This document shows positions 26,916 to 36,227 of a stretch of 64,000 nucleotides of DNA, in pieces. The stretch lies in the NCBI GenBank assembly GCA_963748925.1, contig CAVVKG010000009.1, positions 744,001-808,000 on the forward strand. Direction: 5' to 3'. Every line of letters begins with the position of its first letter. The first letter of the stretch is position 1. The notes beneath the pieces were generated by a model. It searched no databases and had not been told where the DNA came from. It saw only the letters and a program-made list of their open reading frames with translations. The stretch comes from Cryomorpha sp963748925 (GTDB lineage Bacteria > Bacteroidota > Bacteroidia > Flavobacteriales_D > Cryomorphaceae). The translations under genes and the position numbers were made by a program.

Positions 26916-28451
26916 ATGCTTGTTAAAACATACGGTAGCGCAGTTTATGGGGTCGATGCCATTACCATCACAGTTGAGGTAAATATCGATACAGGAGTCA
27001 ATTTCTTACTCGTTGGCCTTCCTGATAGTGCCGTAAAAGAAAGCCAGCAGAGAATAGAAGCGGCGCTTAGCAACAATGATTATCGCCTTCCCGGAAAAAA
27101 AATTACAATCAATATGGCACCGGCCGATATCCGCAAAGAAGGATCGGCTTACGACTTGCCTCTGGCATTGGGAATTCTCTCGGCCAGCAACCAAATTACT
27201 GCAGTTGATATAGAAAAGTACCTTATTATGGGTGAGCTTTCGCTCGATGGCGGAGTGCAGCCTATAAAAGGAGTTTTACCAATGGCTATTCAGGCCAGGG
27301 AAGATGGTTTTACCGGTTTTATTTTACCGGAAGCAAATGCCAAGGAAGCTGCAATCGTGGATGGGCTCAATGTTTATGGCGTTAACAATATTCTTGAAGC
27401 CATTACGGTTCTCACCAATCCCGAATCGGTAACACCAACACAGGCAAATCTTAAAGAGGCATTTGAAACGAAAATTGATCAATACCTTTTTGATTTTTCT
27501 GATGTAAAGGGGCAGGAGAATGTAAAGCGTGCGCTTGAAATAGCTGCCGCTGGAGGGCACAATATTATTTTAATCGGTCCGCCGGGGGTTGGTAAAACCA
27601 TGCTTGCCAAGCGTATTCCAACAATATTGCCTCCGCTTACCCTCGAAGAAGCGCTTGAGACGACAAAAATACACTCGGTGAGTGGACTTTTGCCGACCAA
27701 TGTTTCTTTGGTTACTCAGCGCCCATTTCGAAATCCACATCACACGGTATCTGATGTTGCTCTGGTAGGAGGAGGAAGCAATCCAAAGCCTGGTGAGATA
27801 TCGCTTGCGCACAACGGGATTTTGTTTCTCGATGAACTACCTGAGTTTAAACGGTCTGTTCTGGAGGTTTTGCGACAGCCGTTGGAAGATCGAATTGTGA
27901 CCATTTCACGGGCCAAGATGTCCGTTGATTATCCTTCATCTTTTATGCTTATTGCCTCGATGAATCCATCACCGAGTGGCGATTTTTTCAAACCCGGGGA
28001 GTCTGCGGATAGTGAATTCGCTGTGAAGCGCTATCTGGCAAAGATTTCTGGCCCCTTGATGGATCGTATTGATTTGCACATCGAAGTAAATCCCGTCCCG
28101 TTTGAAGAACTTAGAAATCGGGAAAATGGCGAAGCGTCTGCTCCGATCAGAGCGCGTGTAATTGCTGCAAGAGATATCCAGACCGAACGTTATACTGGAG
28201 TTGAAGGTGTGCATAGCAACGCCATGCTTACCCCAAAGCTTATGAAAAAGTATTGCGATATCGATACCGCGGGTGAAGCATTGCTCAAAAACGCAGTTGA
28301 TCGATTGGGATTTTCTGCACGTTCCTATGCTCGAATCTTAAAAGTAGCCCGCACAATCGCTGATCTGGAAGGTGCAGAAAATATCGCTACCGCTCATTTG
28401 GCGGAAGCTATACAATACCGCTCTCTAGACAGAGAAGGCTGGCTTTCATAA
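26916..28451 (+). CDS. comM: YifB/ComM family Mg-chelatase-like AAA+ ATPase
   Basis: 511 residues. Order: N-terminal ChlI-like domain (GVDAITITVEVNIDTGVNF, GLPDSAVKESQQRIEAAL), AAA+ core with Walker A GPPGVGKT (near residue 220), PHHTVSDVALVGGGSNPKPG, Walker B LAHNGILFLDELPEF and sensor region SFMLIASMNPSPSG, and a C-terminal Mg-chelatase helical domain (DRLGFSARSYARILKVARTIA). The sequence agrees with the YifB/ComM family; in naturally competent bacteria ComM is a hexameric branch-migration helicase that extends integration of transforming DNA. A zinc-type CPCG cluster often found after the MNPSP motif is not seen here. It is downstream of gmhA by 6 nt. Competence in this organism is not shown by the window. 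Confidence 0.93.
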   Translation: MLVKTYGSAVYGVDAITITVEVNIDTGVNFLLVGLPDSAVKESQQRIEAALSNNDYRLPGKKITINMAPADIRKEGSAYDLPLALGILSASNQITAVDIEKYLIMGELSLDGGVQPIKGVLPMAIQAREDGFTGFILPEANAKEAAIVDGLNVYGVNNILEAITVLTNPESVTPTQANLKEAFETKIDQYLFDFSDVKGQENVKRALEIAAAGGHNIILIGPPGVGKTMLAKRIPTILPPLTLEEALETTKIHSVSGLLPTNVSLVTQRPFRNPHHTVSDVALVGGGSNPKPGEISLAHNGILFLDELPEFKRSVLEVLRQPLEDRIVTISRAKMSVDYPSSFMLIASMNPSPSGDFFKPGESADSEFAVKRYLAKISGPLMDRIDLHIEVNPVPFEELRNRENGEASAPIRARVIAARDIQTERYTGVEGVHSNAMLTPKLMKKYCDIDTAGEALLKNAVDRLGFSARSYARILKVARTIADLEGAENIATAHLAEAIQYRSLDREGWLS

Positions 28452-28670
28452 AGTTGCCGATTTGTAACTATAAGCCTTTAAACCCGTATATATTTCCGTT
28501 AAATGTTTGTCAAAAAACAGTTGCACTGCTGAGTGTTTTCGATCGTTGTCCCCTTGCGTGAGAAAAGTTCTGAAAGAAGTGTAGCGGTATAATCTCAACG
28601 ATGATGGGTACGCCTGTAAGAGTTGGGAGTATGGGCAAACAGCATCATGAAACAGAAAAAAGGGAAGAAC

Positions 28671-29114
28671 ATGCGTATACTTAAAAGATTAACGTTCGGT
28701 GCATTGCTTTTTGTAGCGGTTTCGGCACAAGCCGGAACATTAGTTGAAGGAAATGAAATTTACCTCGACGCTTATATGCAGGTAACGAACAAGAAAAAAT
28801 TGGCAACCTATTATTGTACGCTTGAAGAAAAAACAAGCGAGGGTTATCATTACAAAGCCTACTTTTTATCAGGTGAGCTGAAAATGGATGGTTGGTATTC
28901 CGATGAGGAAATGACAACAGAGCAAGGGTTATTTACCTATTTCTATGCCTCAGGGCAAATGGAGTCTGTAGGCGAGTATAGTCAGGGAGTGAAAGTAGGA
29001 GTATGGAAGCGTTTTGATAAATATGGAAAAGAAAAGCCCGAAAAAGTGTATCAGTCTCTGCAGATAATGCAGGCTATTGAAGAAGCAAAGAAAATTGAAC
29101 AGAGAAACAAGTAA
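28671..29114 (+). CDS. Small exported MORN-variant (YwqK-like) protein, hypothetical
   Basis: 147 residues from the ATG at 28671; upstream in-frame starts (28623) add an unconvincing leader, whereas MRILKRLTFGALLFVAVSAQAG is a good signal peptide. The middle contains two MORN-variant turns (YKAYFLSGELKMDGWY and YFYASGQMESVGEYSQGVKV), ending GVWKRFDKYGKEKPEK. Such repeats are widespread in Bacteroidota exported proteins and toxin-antitoxin 'YwqK' entries, mostly of unknown function. No toxin is adjacent. It ends in a basic/acidic helix (MQAIEEAKKIEQRNK). It stands alone with its own terminator and is convergent with secA. No function can be proposed. Confidence 0.78.
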   Translation: MRILKRLTFGALLFVAVSAQAGTLVEGNEIYLDAYMQVTNKKKLATYYCTLEEKTSEGYHYKAYFLSGELKMDGWYSDEEMTTEQGLFTYFYASGQMESVGEYSQGVKVGVWKRFDKYGKEKPEKVYQSLQIMQAIEEAKKIEQRNK

Positions 29115-29122
29115 GTGAGATG

Positions 29123-29159
29123 AAAAAAAAGCTCCGGCAAGTTGTCGGAGCTTTTTTTA
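29123..29159 (+). terminator. Intrinsic terminator after the MORN-like gene
   Basis: Stem AGCTCCGGCAA (29130-29140) with TTGTCGGAGCT (29142-29152), one G-T pair, preceded by an A run and followed by a T run. Confidence 0.88.
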
Positions 29160-29227
29160 AACTGTCAATCTTTTCATGCACTATTCAAGTTATTTCAAGA
29201 AATAAATATGGTGTGTTACCAGAATTG

Positions 29228-29265
29228 AAAAGCCGCCCCAACATTACGTTGATGCGGCTTTTTTA
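29228..29265 (-). terminator. Bidirectional hairpin terminator at the 3' side of secA
   Basis: Arms AAAAGCCGC (29228-29236) and GCGGCTTTT (29254-29262), with an inner CAAC/GTTG pairing (29239-29242, 29248-29251). Both strands have a T run after the stem; it is 24 nt beyond the secA stop on the minus strand and could also back up the plus-strand terminator. Confidence 0.7.
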
Positions 29266-29285
29266 TCATTTAATATTTGCCTTGC

Positions 29286-32200
29286 TTAAGCTGATTGATT
29301 CACCGACTTACCATGGCATTGTTTGTATTTTTTACCACTTCCGCAGGGACACGGATCGTTTCTTCCAATTTTCTTTTCAACACGCACCGGCTCCACCTTT
29401 TTGGGTGGTTGCTGAGGTCTGGCGCCTCCGCGACTCGGTGCAGATTGCTCTTCCTCAGATCCTGGCCTGCTTGTCTGTAGTTTGCTTGAATCATCGTTGG
29501 TAATCGATGTGTGTGATGTTGTTTGCACCTGATCTGGTCTTCCCGGAAGGGCAGCCTTAGCAAGAAAAGAAACAACTTCGAAACTTACACGATCAATCAT
29601 TTTCTTGAAAAGCTCAAAAGACTCAAACTTGTAAATCAAAAGCGGATCTTTCTGCTCAAATCGGGCATTTTGAACCGATTGACGTAAGTCGTCCATTTCA
29701 CGCAAGTGTTCTTTCCACTCGTTGTCGATAATAGCCAGGGTAGCGCTTTTCTCCAGTCCGCGAGCTAATTCAACTCCCTCAGATTCCAAACACTTCTCTA
29801 TATTTACAACCACCTGCATCGCTTTTTTACCATCTGAAAACGGTACCGCGATATTCTCAAACTGACTTTGTGTTTCGTGTACATTTTTAATGATGGGCAC
29901 AGCCGTTTCGGCAATGGCATCCACACGGTCATCAAAACGTTGGCGAGCAGCCCGGTAAAGCTTCTCTTTAATTTCAACAGGCTTCTTAGCTTCAAAATCA
30001 GATTCTGAAACCGGCGAGTTAATGCCGAGATACTGAAGGATTTCTAACTTGAAATTTTCGTAATCTTTAGCAGCATAATTAGATGCCACAATATTTTCGG
30101 CAACATCTCTAAACATGTTTTCGATATCGAGTTGTAGCCTGTCGCCATAAAGGGCGTGCTTTCTACGCTTGTAAATTACTTCACGCTGTGAGTTCATTAC
30201 ATCATCATATTCAAGCAAACGCTTACGAATACCAAAGTTGTTTTCTTCAACCTTGCGCTGCGCACGCTCAATAGATTTAGTAATCATTGAGTGTTGAATA
30301 ACTTCACCTTCCTGAAGACCAAGACGGTCCATCATTTTTGAAATTCTGTCTGAACCGAAGATACGCATCAGGTTATCTTCAAGCGAAATGTAGAATTGTG
30401 ATGAACCGGGATCACCCTGGCGACCTGCACGACCACGTAACTGTCTGTCAACACGACGGGAATCGTGCTTCTCTGTACCTACAATGGCCAAACCACCAGC
30501 TTCTTTTACCCCTTCGCCCAGCTTAATGTCGGTACCACGACCGGCCATGTTAGTAGCAATTGTTACTGCACCAGGTTTTCCGGCTTGTGCAACTACATCG
30601 GCTTCACGAGCGTGAAGTTTCGCGTTAAGTACGTTGTGCTTAATGTGTCGCATGTCAAGCATACGGCTTAGCAACTCAGAGATTTCTACTGAAGTTGTAC
30701 CAACCAATACCGGTCTGCCGGCATTAGAAAGCTCCACAATCTCGTCAATCGCGGCGTTGTATTTTTCGCGCTTGGTTTTGTAAACCTTGTCTTCGCGGTC
30801 GTCGCGCACAATTGGTTTATTGGTTGGAATAATCATTACTTCCAACTTATAAATGTCCCAAAGCTCAGATGCTTCTGTTTCGGCTGTACCCGTCATACCC
30901 GAAAGTTTGTGGTACATCCTAAAGTAATTCTGTAGCGTTACCGTAGCATAGGTCTGGGTGGCAGCTTCAACTTTTACACTCTCTTTACTCTCAATAGCTT
31001 GGTGTAATCCGTCGCTATACCTACGACCTTCCATAATACGTCCGGTCTGCTCATCTACAATCTTTACCTTATTATCAATTACTACATAATCCGTATCCTT
31101 CTCAAAAAGGCAATACGCTTTAAGTAGTTGATTAATGGTGTGAATCCGCTCAGCTTTTACACTGTAGTTGCGTAATAAATCATCTTTTTCTTTGATCTTC
31201 TCATCATCCGACAAGCTACTTTTTTCAATATCGTCTATCTTGAGAGACATATCCGGAAGTACAAAAAACTCTCCATCTTCCACATTCTGCGACATGAGCT
31301 CAATACCTTTTTCGGTAAGCTCAATCGAATTGTTTTTCTCGTCAATAGTAAAATAAAGCACTTCGTCTGCCTTGTGCATCTGCTTTTCTTGATCTTGCAG
31401 ATAAAAGGCTTCTGTTTTAAGCATTTGCTGCTTAATACCTGGCTCACTTTGAAATTTGATCACCGCTTTGTTTTTAGGCAAACCGCGAAATGCACGGAAA
31501 AGCGCGAGGCTACCTTCAGTCAAGTCCTCCTTAGAAGGTTTTTCCTCTTCTAATTTTCCGAGTTTTTTCTTGGCTTCGGTAATCAATTGGGTTACGAGGG
31601 TTCGCTGTGCAGAATACAGCTTAGAAACCTGACCTTTTAAGTCATCAAAAAGCTGCTGATCACCACGAGGTGTTGGACCCGAGATAATCAATGGAGTACG
31701 GGCGTCGTCAATTAATACCGAATCTACCTCATCGACAATTGCGTAATGATGCTTGCGCTGAACAAGTTTTTCTGGCGTTGTAGCCATATTGTCGCGCAGG
31801 TAATCGAAACCAAACTCATTGTTAGTTCCAAAAGTAATGTCACTCTTGTATGCCTTGCGACGCTCGTCACTATTGGGTTGATGCTTGTCAATACAATCTA
31901 CTGAAAGTCCGTGAAATTCATATAGCGGACCCATCCATTCCGAGTCACGTCGAGCCAGATAGTCATTCACCGTTACCAGGTGAACTCCCTTACCAGCAAT
32001 AGCATTCAGATAAACCGGCAAGGTAGCCACAAGCGTTTTACCCTCACCAGTTTGCATCTCGGCAACTTTTCCCTGATGCAAAGCTATACCACCAATAAGC
32101 TGCACATCGTAGTGCACCATATCCCACGTAATCTCTGCGCCTGCGGCAAGCCATTTGTTTTGCCAAATAGCTTTATCGCCTTCTATAGTGATGCTGCCGC

Positions 32201-32639
32201 GGTTAGCTGCCAGATCCCGGTCAAAATCTGTAGCAGTAACTGTGAGCGTTTCATTGTTTTTAAAACGGCTTGCTGTTTCCTTTACAATCGCAAAGGCTTC
32301 AGGCAGAATCTCCATTAAAACCTCCTCGATTCGCTCGTCAATCTTTTTAGTTAAATCATCAACCTGTTTAAAGATGGCTTCCTTGTCGGGAATTTCCATC
32401 TTAGGATTGTCCTCCACTTTTTTGTTTAAAGCATCTATCTCGGCTTCCAGCTCTTTAGTGGATTCTTTGATTTTTGCTTGAAGTGCCTTGGTCTTTGCGC
32501 GCAGATCGTCATGGCTGATGTCTTTGAGTGTGGCGAAAATCTTATTTGATTTATCAACCAGTGGCATACTTTCTTTTATATCTTTATCTGACTTGTCGCC
32601 AAATATTTTCTTAAGCGTATTTGTAAGTGAACCCAGCAT
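29286..32639 (-). CDS. secA: Preprotein translocase ATPase SecA
   Basis: 1117 residues, longer than E. coli SecA (901) as is usual for Bacteroidota, with extra segments early in the protein (about 40-110) and in the region around 340-500. It drives Sec-dependent export of proteins, including T9SS cargo, across the inner membrane. Walker A region MQTGEGKTLVATLPVYLNA (near residues 195-215), DEAD-like DEVDSVLIDDARTPLIISGP, the motif TNMAGRGTDIKLG and RQLRGRAGRQGDPGSSQFY in the second motor domain, and the C-terminal zinc-binding SEC-C motif DPCPCGSGKKYKQCHG are present. It begins with an ATG 34 nt after a consensus promoter box. No frameshift is seen. Confidence 0.98.
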   Translation of the reverse strand: MLGSLTNTLKKIFGDKSDKDIKESMPLVDKSNKIFATLKDISHDDLRAKTKALQAKIKESTKELEAEIDALNKKVEDNPKMEIPDKEAIFKQVDDLTKKIDERIEEVLMEILPEAFAIVKETASRFKNNETLTVTATDFDRDLAANRGSITIEGDKAIWQNKWLAAGAEITWDMVHYDVQLIGGIALHQGKVAEMQTGEGKTLVATLPVYLNAIAGKGVHLVTVNDYLARRDSEWMGPLYEFHGLSVDCIDKHQPNSDERRKAYKSDITFGTNNEFGFDYLRDNMATTPEKLVQRKHHYAIVDEVDSVLIDDARTPLIISGPTPRGDQQLFDDLKGQVSKLYSAQRTLVTQLITEAKKKLGKLEEEKPSKEDLTEGSLALFRAFRGLPKNKAVIKFQSEPGIKQQMLKTEAFYLQDQEKQMHKADEVLYFTIDEKNNSIELTEKGIELMSQNVEDGEFFVLPDMSLKIDDIEKSSLSDDEKIKEKDDLLRNYSVKAERIHTINQLLKAYCLFEKDTDYVVIDNKVKIVDEQTGRIMEGRRYSDGLHQAIESKESVKVEAATQTYATVTLQNYFRMYHKLSGMTGTAETEASELWDIYKLEVMIIPTNKPIVRDDREDKVYKTKREKYNAAIDEIVELSNAGRPVLVGTTSVEISELLSRMLDMRHIKHNVLNAKLHAREADVVAQAGKPGAVTIATNMAGRGTDIKLGEGVKEAGGLAIVGTEKHDSRRVDRQLRGRAGRQGDPGSSQFYISLEDNLMRIFGSDRISKMMDRLGLQEGEVIQHSMITKSIERAQRKVEENNFGIRKRLLEYDDVMNSQREVIYKRRKHALYGDRLQLDIENMFRDVAENIVASNYAAKDYENFKLEILQYLGINSPVSESDFEAKKPVEIKEKLYRAARQRFDDRVDAIAETAVPIIKNVHETQSQFENIAVPFSDGKKAMQVVVNIEKCLESEGVELARGLEKSATLAIIDNEWKEHLREMDDLRQSVQNARFEQKDPLLIYKFESFELFKKMIDRVSFEVVSFLAKAALPGRPDQVQTTSHTSITNDDSSKLQTSRPGSEEEQSAPSRGGARPQQPPKKVEPVRVEKKIGRNDPCPCGSGKKYKQCHGKSVNQSA

Positions 32640-32673
32640 ATAAAGGTGTTTTCGTACTTCGATTTAAAGGGAT

Positions 32674-32681
32674 CAAAGGTA
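32674..32681 (-). promoter_or_regulatory. Promoter -7 box of secA
   Basis: On the minus strand this reads TACCTTTG, an exact TAnnTTTG match, 34 nt before the secA ATG. No clear -33 element is seen. Confidence 0.55.
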
Positions 32682-32877
32682 CCCTTTTAAGATCGAAATC
32701 TATATTAAAAATTTCATAATACTACTCAGAAATGATACCATTAATTCAATTGTGACAATATGGCGTGTATTGGAGCGCTATAATCGATACTTACCTCGTG
32801 TTTGGAGCAGTAATTTTCTTTGTCAAGTGTGTCTCAATACATTCGAGTGATCAAGGGCGAAATTACTGAAAAATGGT

Positions 32878-32896
32878 CTAACCCTCAGATGGTTAG
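32878..32896 (-). terminator. Possible weak terminator after folC
   Basis: CTAACC (32878-32883) and GGTTAG (32891-32896) form a short stem. On the minus strand it is followed by ACC and a run of five T, 18 nt past the folC stop. The rest of the 275-nt gap between secA and folC shows only the secA promoter. Confidence 0.35.
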
Positions 32897-32914
32897 TGAG
32901 AATTAAAGCAGGTG

Positions 32915-34129
32915 TTAGATTACTTCGGCCACGACAAAAACGCTGCCACCTACAAAAATAAGATCGTTGTCAAGCGCTTCTTCTTTGGCTGCGGCCAATG
33001 CTGCAGAAACTGACTTGTGTTCTTTTCCCTCAAGCGAGTATTTCAGAGCTTCCTGGCTCAACTCACGCACATCCTTGCCGCGTGGCACATCGGGTTTGCA
33101 CCAATAGTAACTCGCGCTGGTGGGAAGCAGTGAAAGAATGGTTTTGGCATCTTTATCACCTACCATTCCCCATACGATGTGAAGGCGTACAAAACTTTGT
33201 TTCCGAAGCATGTCAACAACCATGCGCACTCCGCCCTCGTTATGCCCAACATCGGCAATGATTCGAGGCTTTTCGCCAATAAGATCCCACCTGCCCCTGA
33301 GGCCGGTATTTCGCTTTACATTCATGGTGCCTTGTTCTACGCACTCAGGCGAAAGATCATGACCTATTTTTCGCGCTACGTCGATCACGCGCGATACTGT
33401 TCGCATGTTTTCGCGCTGGTATGATCCTTGCAAATCGGTGGTAAACTCGGCTGCAGCCGATCTTGAAAAATAAACGGGCGCCTGACGTGAATTTGCAATT
33501 TCGGAGAGAGTTTCTTCCACACGAAGGGTATTGTCCCCGATCACCACAGGTACGTTCTGTTTTATTATTCCGCCTTTTTCAGCAGCTATTTTTTCGAGGG
33601 TATCTCCTAAAAACTGTTGGTGATCAAGGCCGATGGACGTGATAACCGAGATCTCGGGTGTGACCACATTGGTAGAATCAAGCCTGCCGCCCATTCCTAC
33701 TTCCAGGATTGCAATATCTACCTTTTCTTCTGCAAAATATGAGAATGCCATGGCGCAAGTCAGCTCGAAGAATGAAGGTTTCAAGTCTGCTGCTTCGCGG
33801 CGGTATTTTTCTACAAAGCGAACGACAAAATCTTCGGGAATCATATCTCCGTTAATACGAATACGCTCTCGATAATCTTTAAGGTGCGGAGAGGTGAAGA
33901 GTCCGGTTTTGTATCCGCAAGAAGCGAAAATGGAAGCCAGAGTGGAGCTGACAGAACCTTTACCATTTGTACCGGCAATGTGTATGGAGCGGAATTCGTT
34001 TTGCGGATTGCCCATCAATTCGCAAATGGCGAGTGTATTGCTCAGATCGGCTTTGTAGGCCGCCGCTCCCACTCGTTGAAACATCGGTAGCTGACTAAAG
34101 AGATAGTCAACAGTTTCCTGATAGTTCAT
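32915..34129 (-). CDS. folC: Bifunctional folylpolyglutamate/dihydrofolate synthase
   Basis: 404 residues. FolC adds glutamate to dihydropteroate to make dihydrofolate and extends the polyglutamate tail of folates. The ATP-binding IAGTNGKGSVSSTLASI (residues 51-67), the TGLFTSPHLKDYRERIRING folate-binding loop, the ILEVGMGGRLDSTNVV metal/phosphate region and the C-terminal Mur-ligase domain with ADVGHNEGG are all characteristic. Its ATG shares one base with the tonB stop (TAATG), so it is the last gene of an exbB-exbD-tonB-folC run. A functional link with TonB is not evident; this association is one I recall as frequent in Bacteroidota. Together with pabB it represents folate synthesis in the window. 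Confidence 0.95.
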   Translation of the reverse strand: MNYQETVDYLFSQLPMFQRVGAAAYKADLSNTLAICELMGNPQNEFRSIHIAGTNGKGSVSSTLASIFASCGYKTGLFTSPHLKDYRERIRINGDMIPEDFVVRFVEKYRREAADLKPSFFELTCAMAFSYFAEEKVDIAILEVGMGGRLDSTNVVTPEISVITSIGLDHQQFLGDTLEKIAAEKGGIIKQNVPVVIGDNTLRVEETLSEIANSRQAPVYFSRSAAAEFTTDLQGSYQRENMRTVSRVIDVARKIGHDLSPECVEQGTMNVKRNTGLRGRWDLIGEKPRIIADVGHNEGGVRMVVDMLRKQSFVRLHIVWGMVGDKDAKTILSLLPTSASYYWCKPDVPRGKDVRELSQEALKYSLEGKEHKSVSAALAAAKEEALDNDLIFVGGSVFVVAEVI

Positions 34130-34929
34130 TATTTCAATCGGAAATCATAGCGCACTTTACCACGCTGTTCAATGGAAGCCGAGGGGTCACCATTAAACTT
34201 AAAGTTGTTTAATACGTCGTTCTTCGCCAGATTAATGAGGTATTGAGACGTAGTATTCGATTCGCGCAAGTTAGGCTGTACTTTTGTGACTTTTCCATTT
34301 CGGTCTACCCAAATGTTTAAAACCACGATTCCTTCTTCTTTGGTGTCGCTGATTTTAGTGCCATATCCGCCAAGCATGCTGCGGCCATCAAGGCTCCAGC
34401 TACCGCTACCCCCACCTAGTGCGCCATTACCGGTAGTTCCTTGCGGATTTCCCTGATCGCCTTCACCTTCTTTGTCGCCCTGGCTGCCGCCACCGCTGGA
34501 TGGGTTGCTCAGCGATTCAAGCGCGTTGCTTAGCTGATCAGTAATCTGAGGCTTTGGCTTTTCTACAGGCTTGGGATCCGGTTTTGGATCTTTTGGCTTT
34601 GGCTTGGGTTCTTCTTTCTTTTCAGGAACGGCAATGTCGCTGCTCTCATCGGTTACAACCTCGTCTACAGGACTTTCTTGTACCACTTCTTCTACAGGTT
34701 GTTCTTGCTGTACTTGTTCCTGCACGGGCTCATTTTCCATGATGTCTGCCACGGCATCTCCACTGGCAGCTTCATCCCATCCAAATTCTATGGATGCTCC
34801 TTGTTCTTCTAAGGGAGGATTGGGCTCGGTTAATCCAAAAAATACGAATAGTAAAATGGCTACGACGTGAAATATCACCGTAACAATTGCGGCTTTGCGC
34901 TTTCTGTTCTTATCGGTTTCTGCTGCCAT
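34129..34929 (-). CDS. tonB: TonB-family energy transducer
   Basis: 266 residues. One N-terminal membrane anchor (AAIVTVIFHVVAILLFVFFG, residues 14-33), an acidic stretch, a Pro/Lys-rich spacer (EEPKPKPKDPKPDPKPVEKP, about 115-135) which would cross the periplasm, a Gly/Ser-rich linker, and a C-terminal TonB-like domain (GIVVLNIWVDRNGKVTKVQP to KVRYDFRLK). It transduces proton-motive energy from ExbB/ExbD to outer-membrane transporters. The C-terminal domain is the short type seen in many Bacteroidota transducers. It follows exbD after about 111 nt and overlaps folC by one base. Confidence 0.9.
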   Translation of the reverse strand: MAAETDKNRKRKAAIVTVIFHVVAILLFVFFGLTEPNPPLEEQGASIEFGWDEAASGDAVADIMENEPVQEQVQQEQPVEEVVQESPVDEVVTDESSDIAVPEKKEEPKPKPKDPKPDPKPVEKPKPQITDQLSNALESLSNPSSGGGSQGDKEGEGDQGNPQGTTGNGALGGGSGSWSLDGRSMLGGYGTKISDTKEEGIVVLNIWVDRNGKVTKVQPNLRESNTTSQYLINLAKNDVLNNFKFNGDPSASIEQRGKVRYDFRLK

Positions 34930-35040
34930 TTTTGAGTTAGTTTAGGTTCAATTCTCTATTAAATAAATCATCATTTTGTACTTCCAAATAGTGTCTATGT
35001 CAGGAAGTTCGATAGTGGACTTTATGACTAGACAATAAAA

Positions 35041-35433
35041 TTATTTTGGCTTAGTGGCCAACACGATCTTCCATTTATGCCTTTTCGCAATATCAAGCAC
35101 TTTTACGGTTTCGCCGGTTGGTACGCGTTGATCTACGTGAAAAACGATACTCGGCTCCCCAACTTTACTCAAATTATTTGTAAGCTCTGACTCCAGTAAA
35201 AGTGGATCGATTATCTTGTTGTTTACCGAGTAGATCAAATCTTTATCGATTCGCAGAGATACATTTTGCTTTTCCTGAGTCTTGTTATTACTCACCGGCA
35301 AATCTACCGGAAGGGCATATGGACTTACAAGCGTAGAAACGATAATAAAGAAAATCAAAAGCAGAAACACCAAATCGGTCATCGACGACATGGAGAAACT
35401 CGCGTCAACTTTATTTCGTGATCTTAAGTTCAT
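35041..35433 (-). CDS. exbD: Biopolymer transport protein ExbD/TolR
   Basis: 130 residues. A short cytoplasmic N-terminus, one transmembrane helix with the conserved proton-path Asp (SSMTDLVFLLLIFFIIVST, Asp at about residue 20), then a periplasmic domain (LPVDLPVSNNKTQ, VSLRIDKDLIYSVNNK, VFHVDQRVPTGETVKVLDIA). It forms the proton channel with ExbB and drives TonB. It lies 38 nt after exbB and upstream of tonB, all on the minus strand, so one energising unit is encoded together. TolR cannot be excluded by domain alone, but the TonB neighbour supports ExbD. Confidence 0.92.
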   Translation of the reverse strand: MNLRSRNKVDASFSMSSMTDLVFLLLIFFIIVSTLVSPYALPVDLPVSNNKTQEKQNVSLRIDKDLIYSVNNKIIDPLLLESELTNNLSKVGEPSIVFHVDQRVPTGETVKVLDIAKRHKWKIVLATKPK

Positions 35434-35471
35434 GTTTGTCAGATTTAGGTTTGTAATTACTAATAATCAAT

Positions 35472-36176
35472 TTATTTTCCTGGCTCTTCGAGCAGGTCAA
35501 TAAATTCGATTGATCGTGCTTCCATATTATGCACCACTTTATCTACACGTACCACGAGTGTATTGTAGGCGATGTAAGCAATAATACCAATTATCAAACC
35601 GGCAACCGTCGTAACCATGGCTTGCATAATACCGCCGGAAAGTGCAGATATTTCAACTCCATTACCCGAAATTTTCATTGCGTGGAATGTCATAATCATA
35701 CCAATTACTGTACCCAGAAATCCAATCATTGGCGCAGCTCCTGCCACAGTAGCCAGTACAGAAAGTCCCTTCTCAAGTTTGTAAACTTCTAGTTTACCGA
35801 CATTTTCTATAGAAGCACTCACATCGTCCATGGGTTTTCCGATGCGTGAAATTCCTTTATCAAGCATGCGCGCGATAGGCGAATCGGTGGTATGGCAGAG
35901 ACTTCTGGCTGCTTCCAGCTTTCCATCGCTCACATAATCCTTTATGCGGTTCATAAAATCTTTATCTTCCTTATTGGCTTTGGCTATCGCCATCCACCTT
36001 TCTGCAAAGATGTAAATAGCCAGTACTGATAAGATTCCGAGCGGAATCATAATGTACCAGCCACCATCTACGATCATTTGCCATATAGATAGCGTGTCTT
36101 CGGTGGGTGATCCGGTTCCAAGTGTATCGGCCATAGCCGTACCTGGATTTATTTGCATAAACAATGGTAACTTCAT
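35472..36176 (-). CDS. exbB: MotA/TolQ/ExbB proton channel protein
   Basis: 234 residues with three membrane segments: about 43-62 (WYIMIPLGILSVLAIYIFAE), about 140-165 (LSVLATVAGAAPMIGFLGTVIGMI) and about 180-210 (GIMQAMVTTVAGLIIGIIAYIAY). The GAAPMIGFLGTVIGMI segment with FHAM afterwards is the ExbB/TolQ signature. It forms a pentamer round the ExbD helices, using the proton gradient to move TonB. An internal ATG (residue 7 or 15) could be the start, but the first ATG is given. It heads exbB-exbD-tonB-folC, 51 nt after nhaD. Confidence 0.92.
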   Translation of the reverse strand: MKLPLFMQINPGTAMADTLGTGSPTEDTLSIWQMIVDGGWYIMIPLGILSVLAIYIFAERWMAIAKANKEDKDFMNRIKDYVSDGKLEAARSLCHTTDSPIARMLDKGISRIGKPMDDVSASIENVGKLEVYKLEKGLSVLATVAGAAPMIGFLGTVIGMIMTFHAMKISGNGVEISALSGGIMQAMVTTVAGLIIGIIAYIAYNTLVVRVDKVVHNMEARSIEFIDLLEEPGK

Positions 36177-36227
36177 ATCACAATGATAAAGCAGGTTTTT
36201 GAATAAAACGAAAGAGTGGCAAAGAAA

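Noticed and set aside
28452..28670. Possible small RNA or riboswitch before the MORN-like gene
   Set aside because: Only weak pairing (CTCAAC with GTTGGGAG) is seen, without a recognisable fold or terminator within the leader.
29120..29503. Open frame of 127 codons on the plus strand beginning at the terminator
   Set aside because: It starts inside a terminator hairpin, contains the second terminator, and then runs antisense to the end of secA, with no recognisable domain.
32640..32914. Search for tRNA or ncRNA in the secA-folC gap
   Set aside because: No cloverleaf, TTCGA-type T-loop or strong stem-loop set was found apart from the short hairpin near folC.
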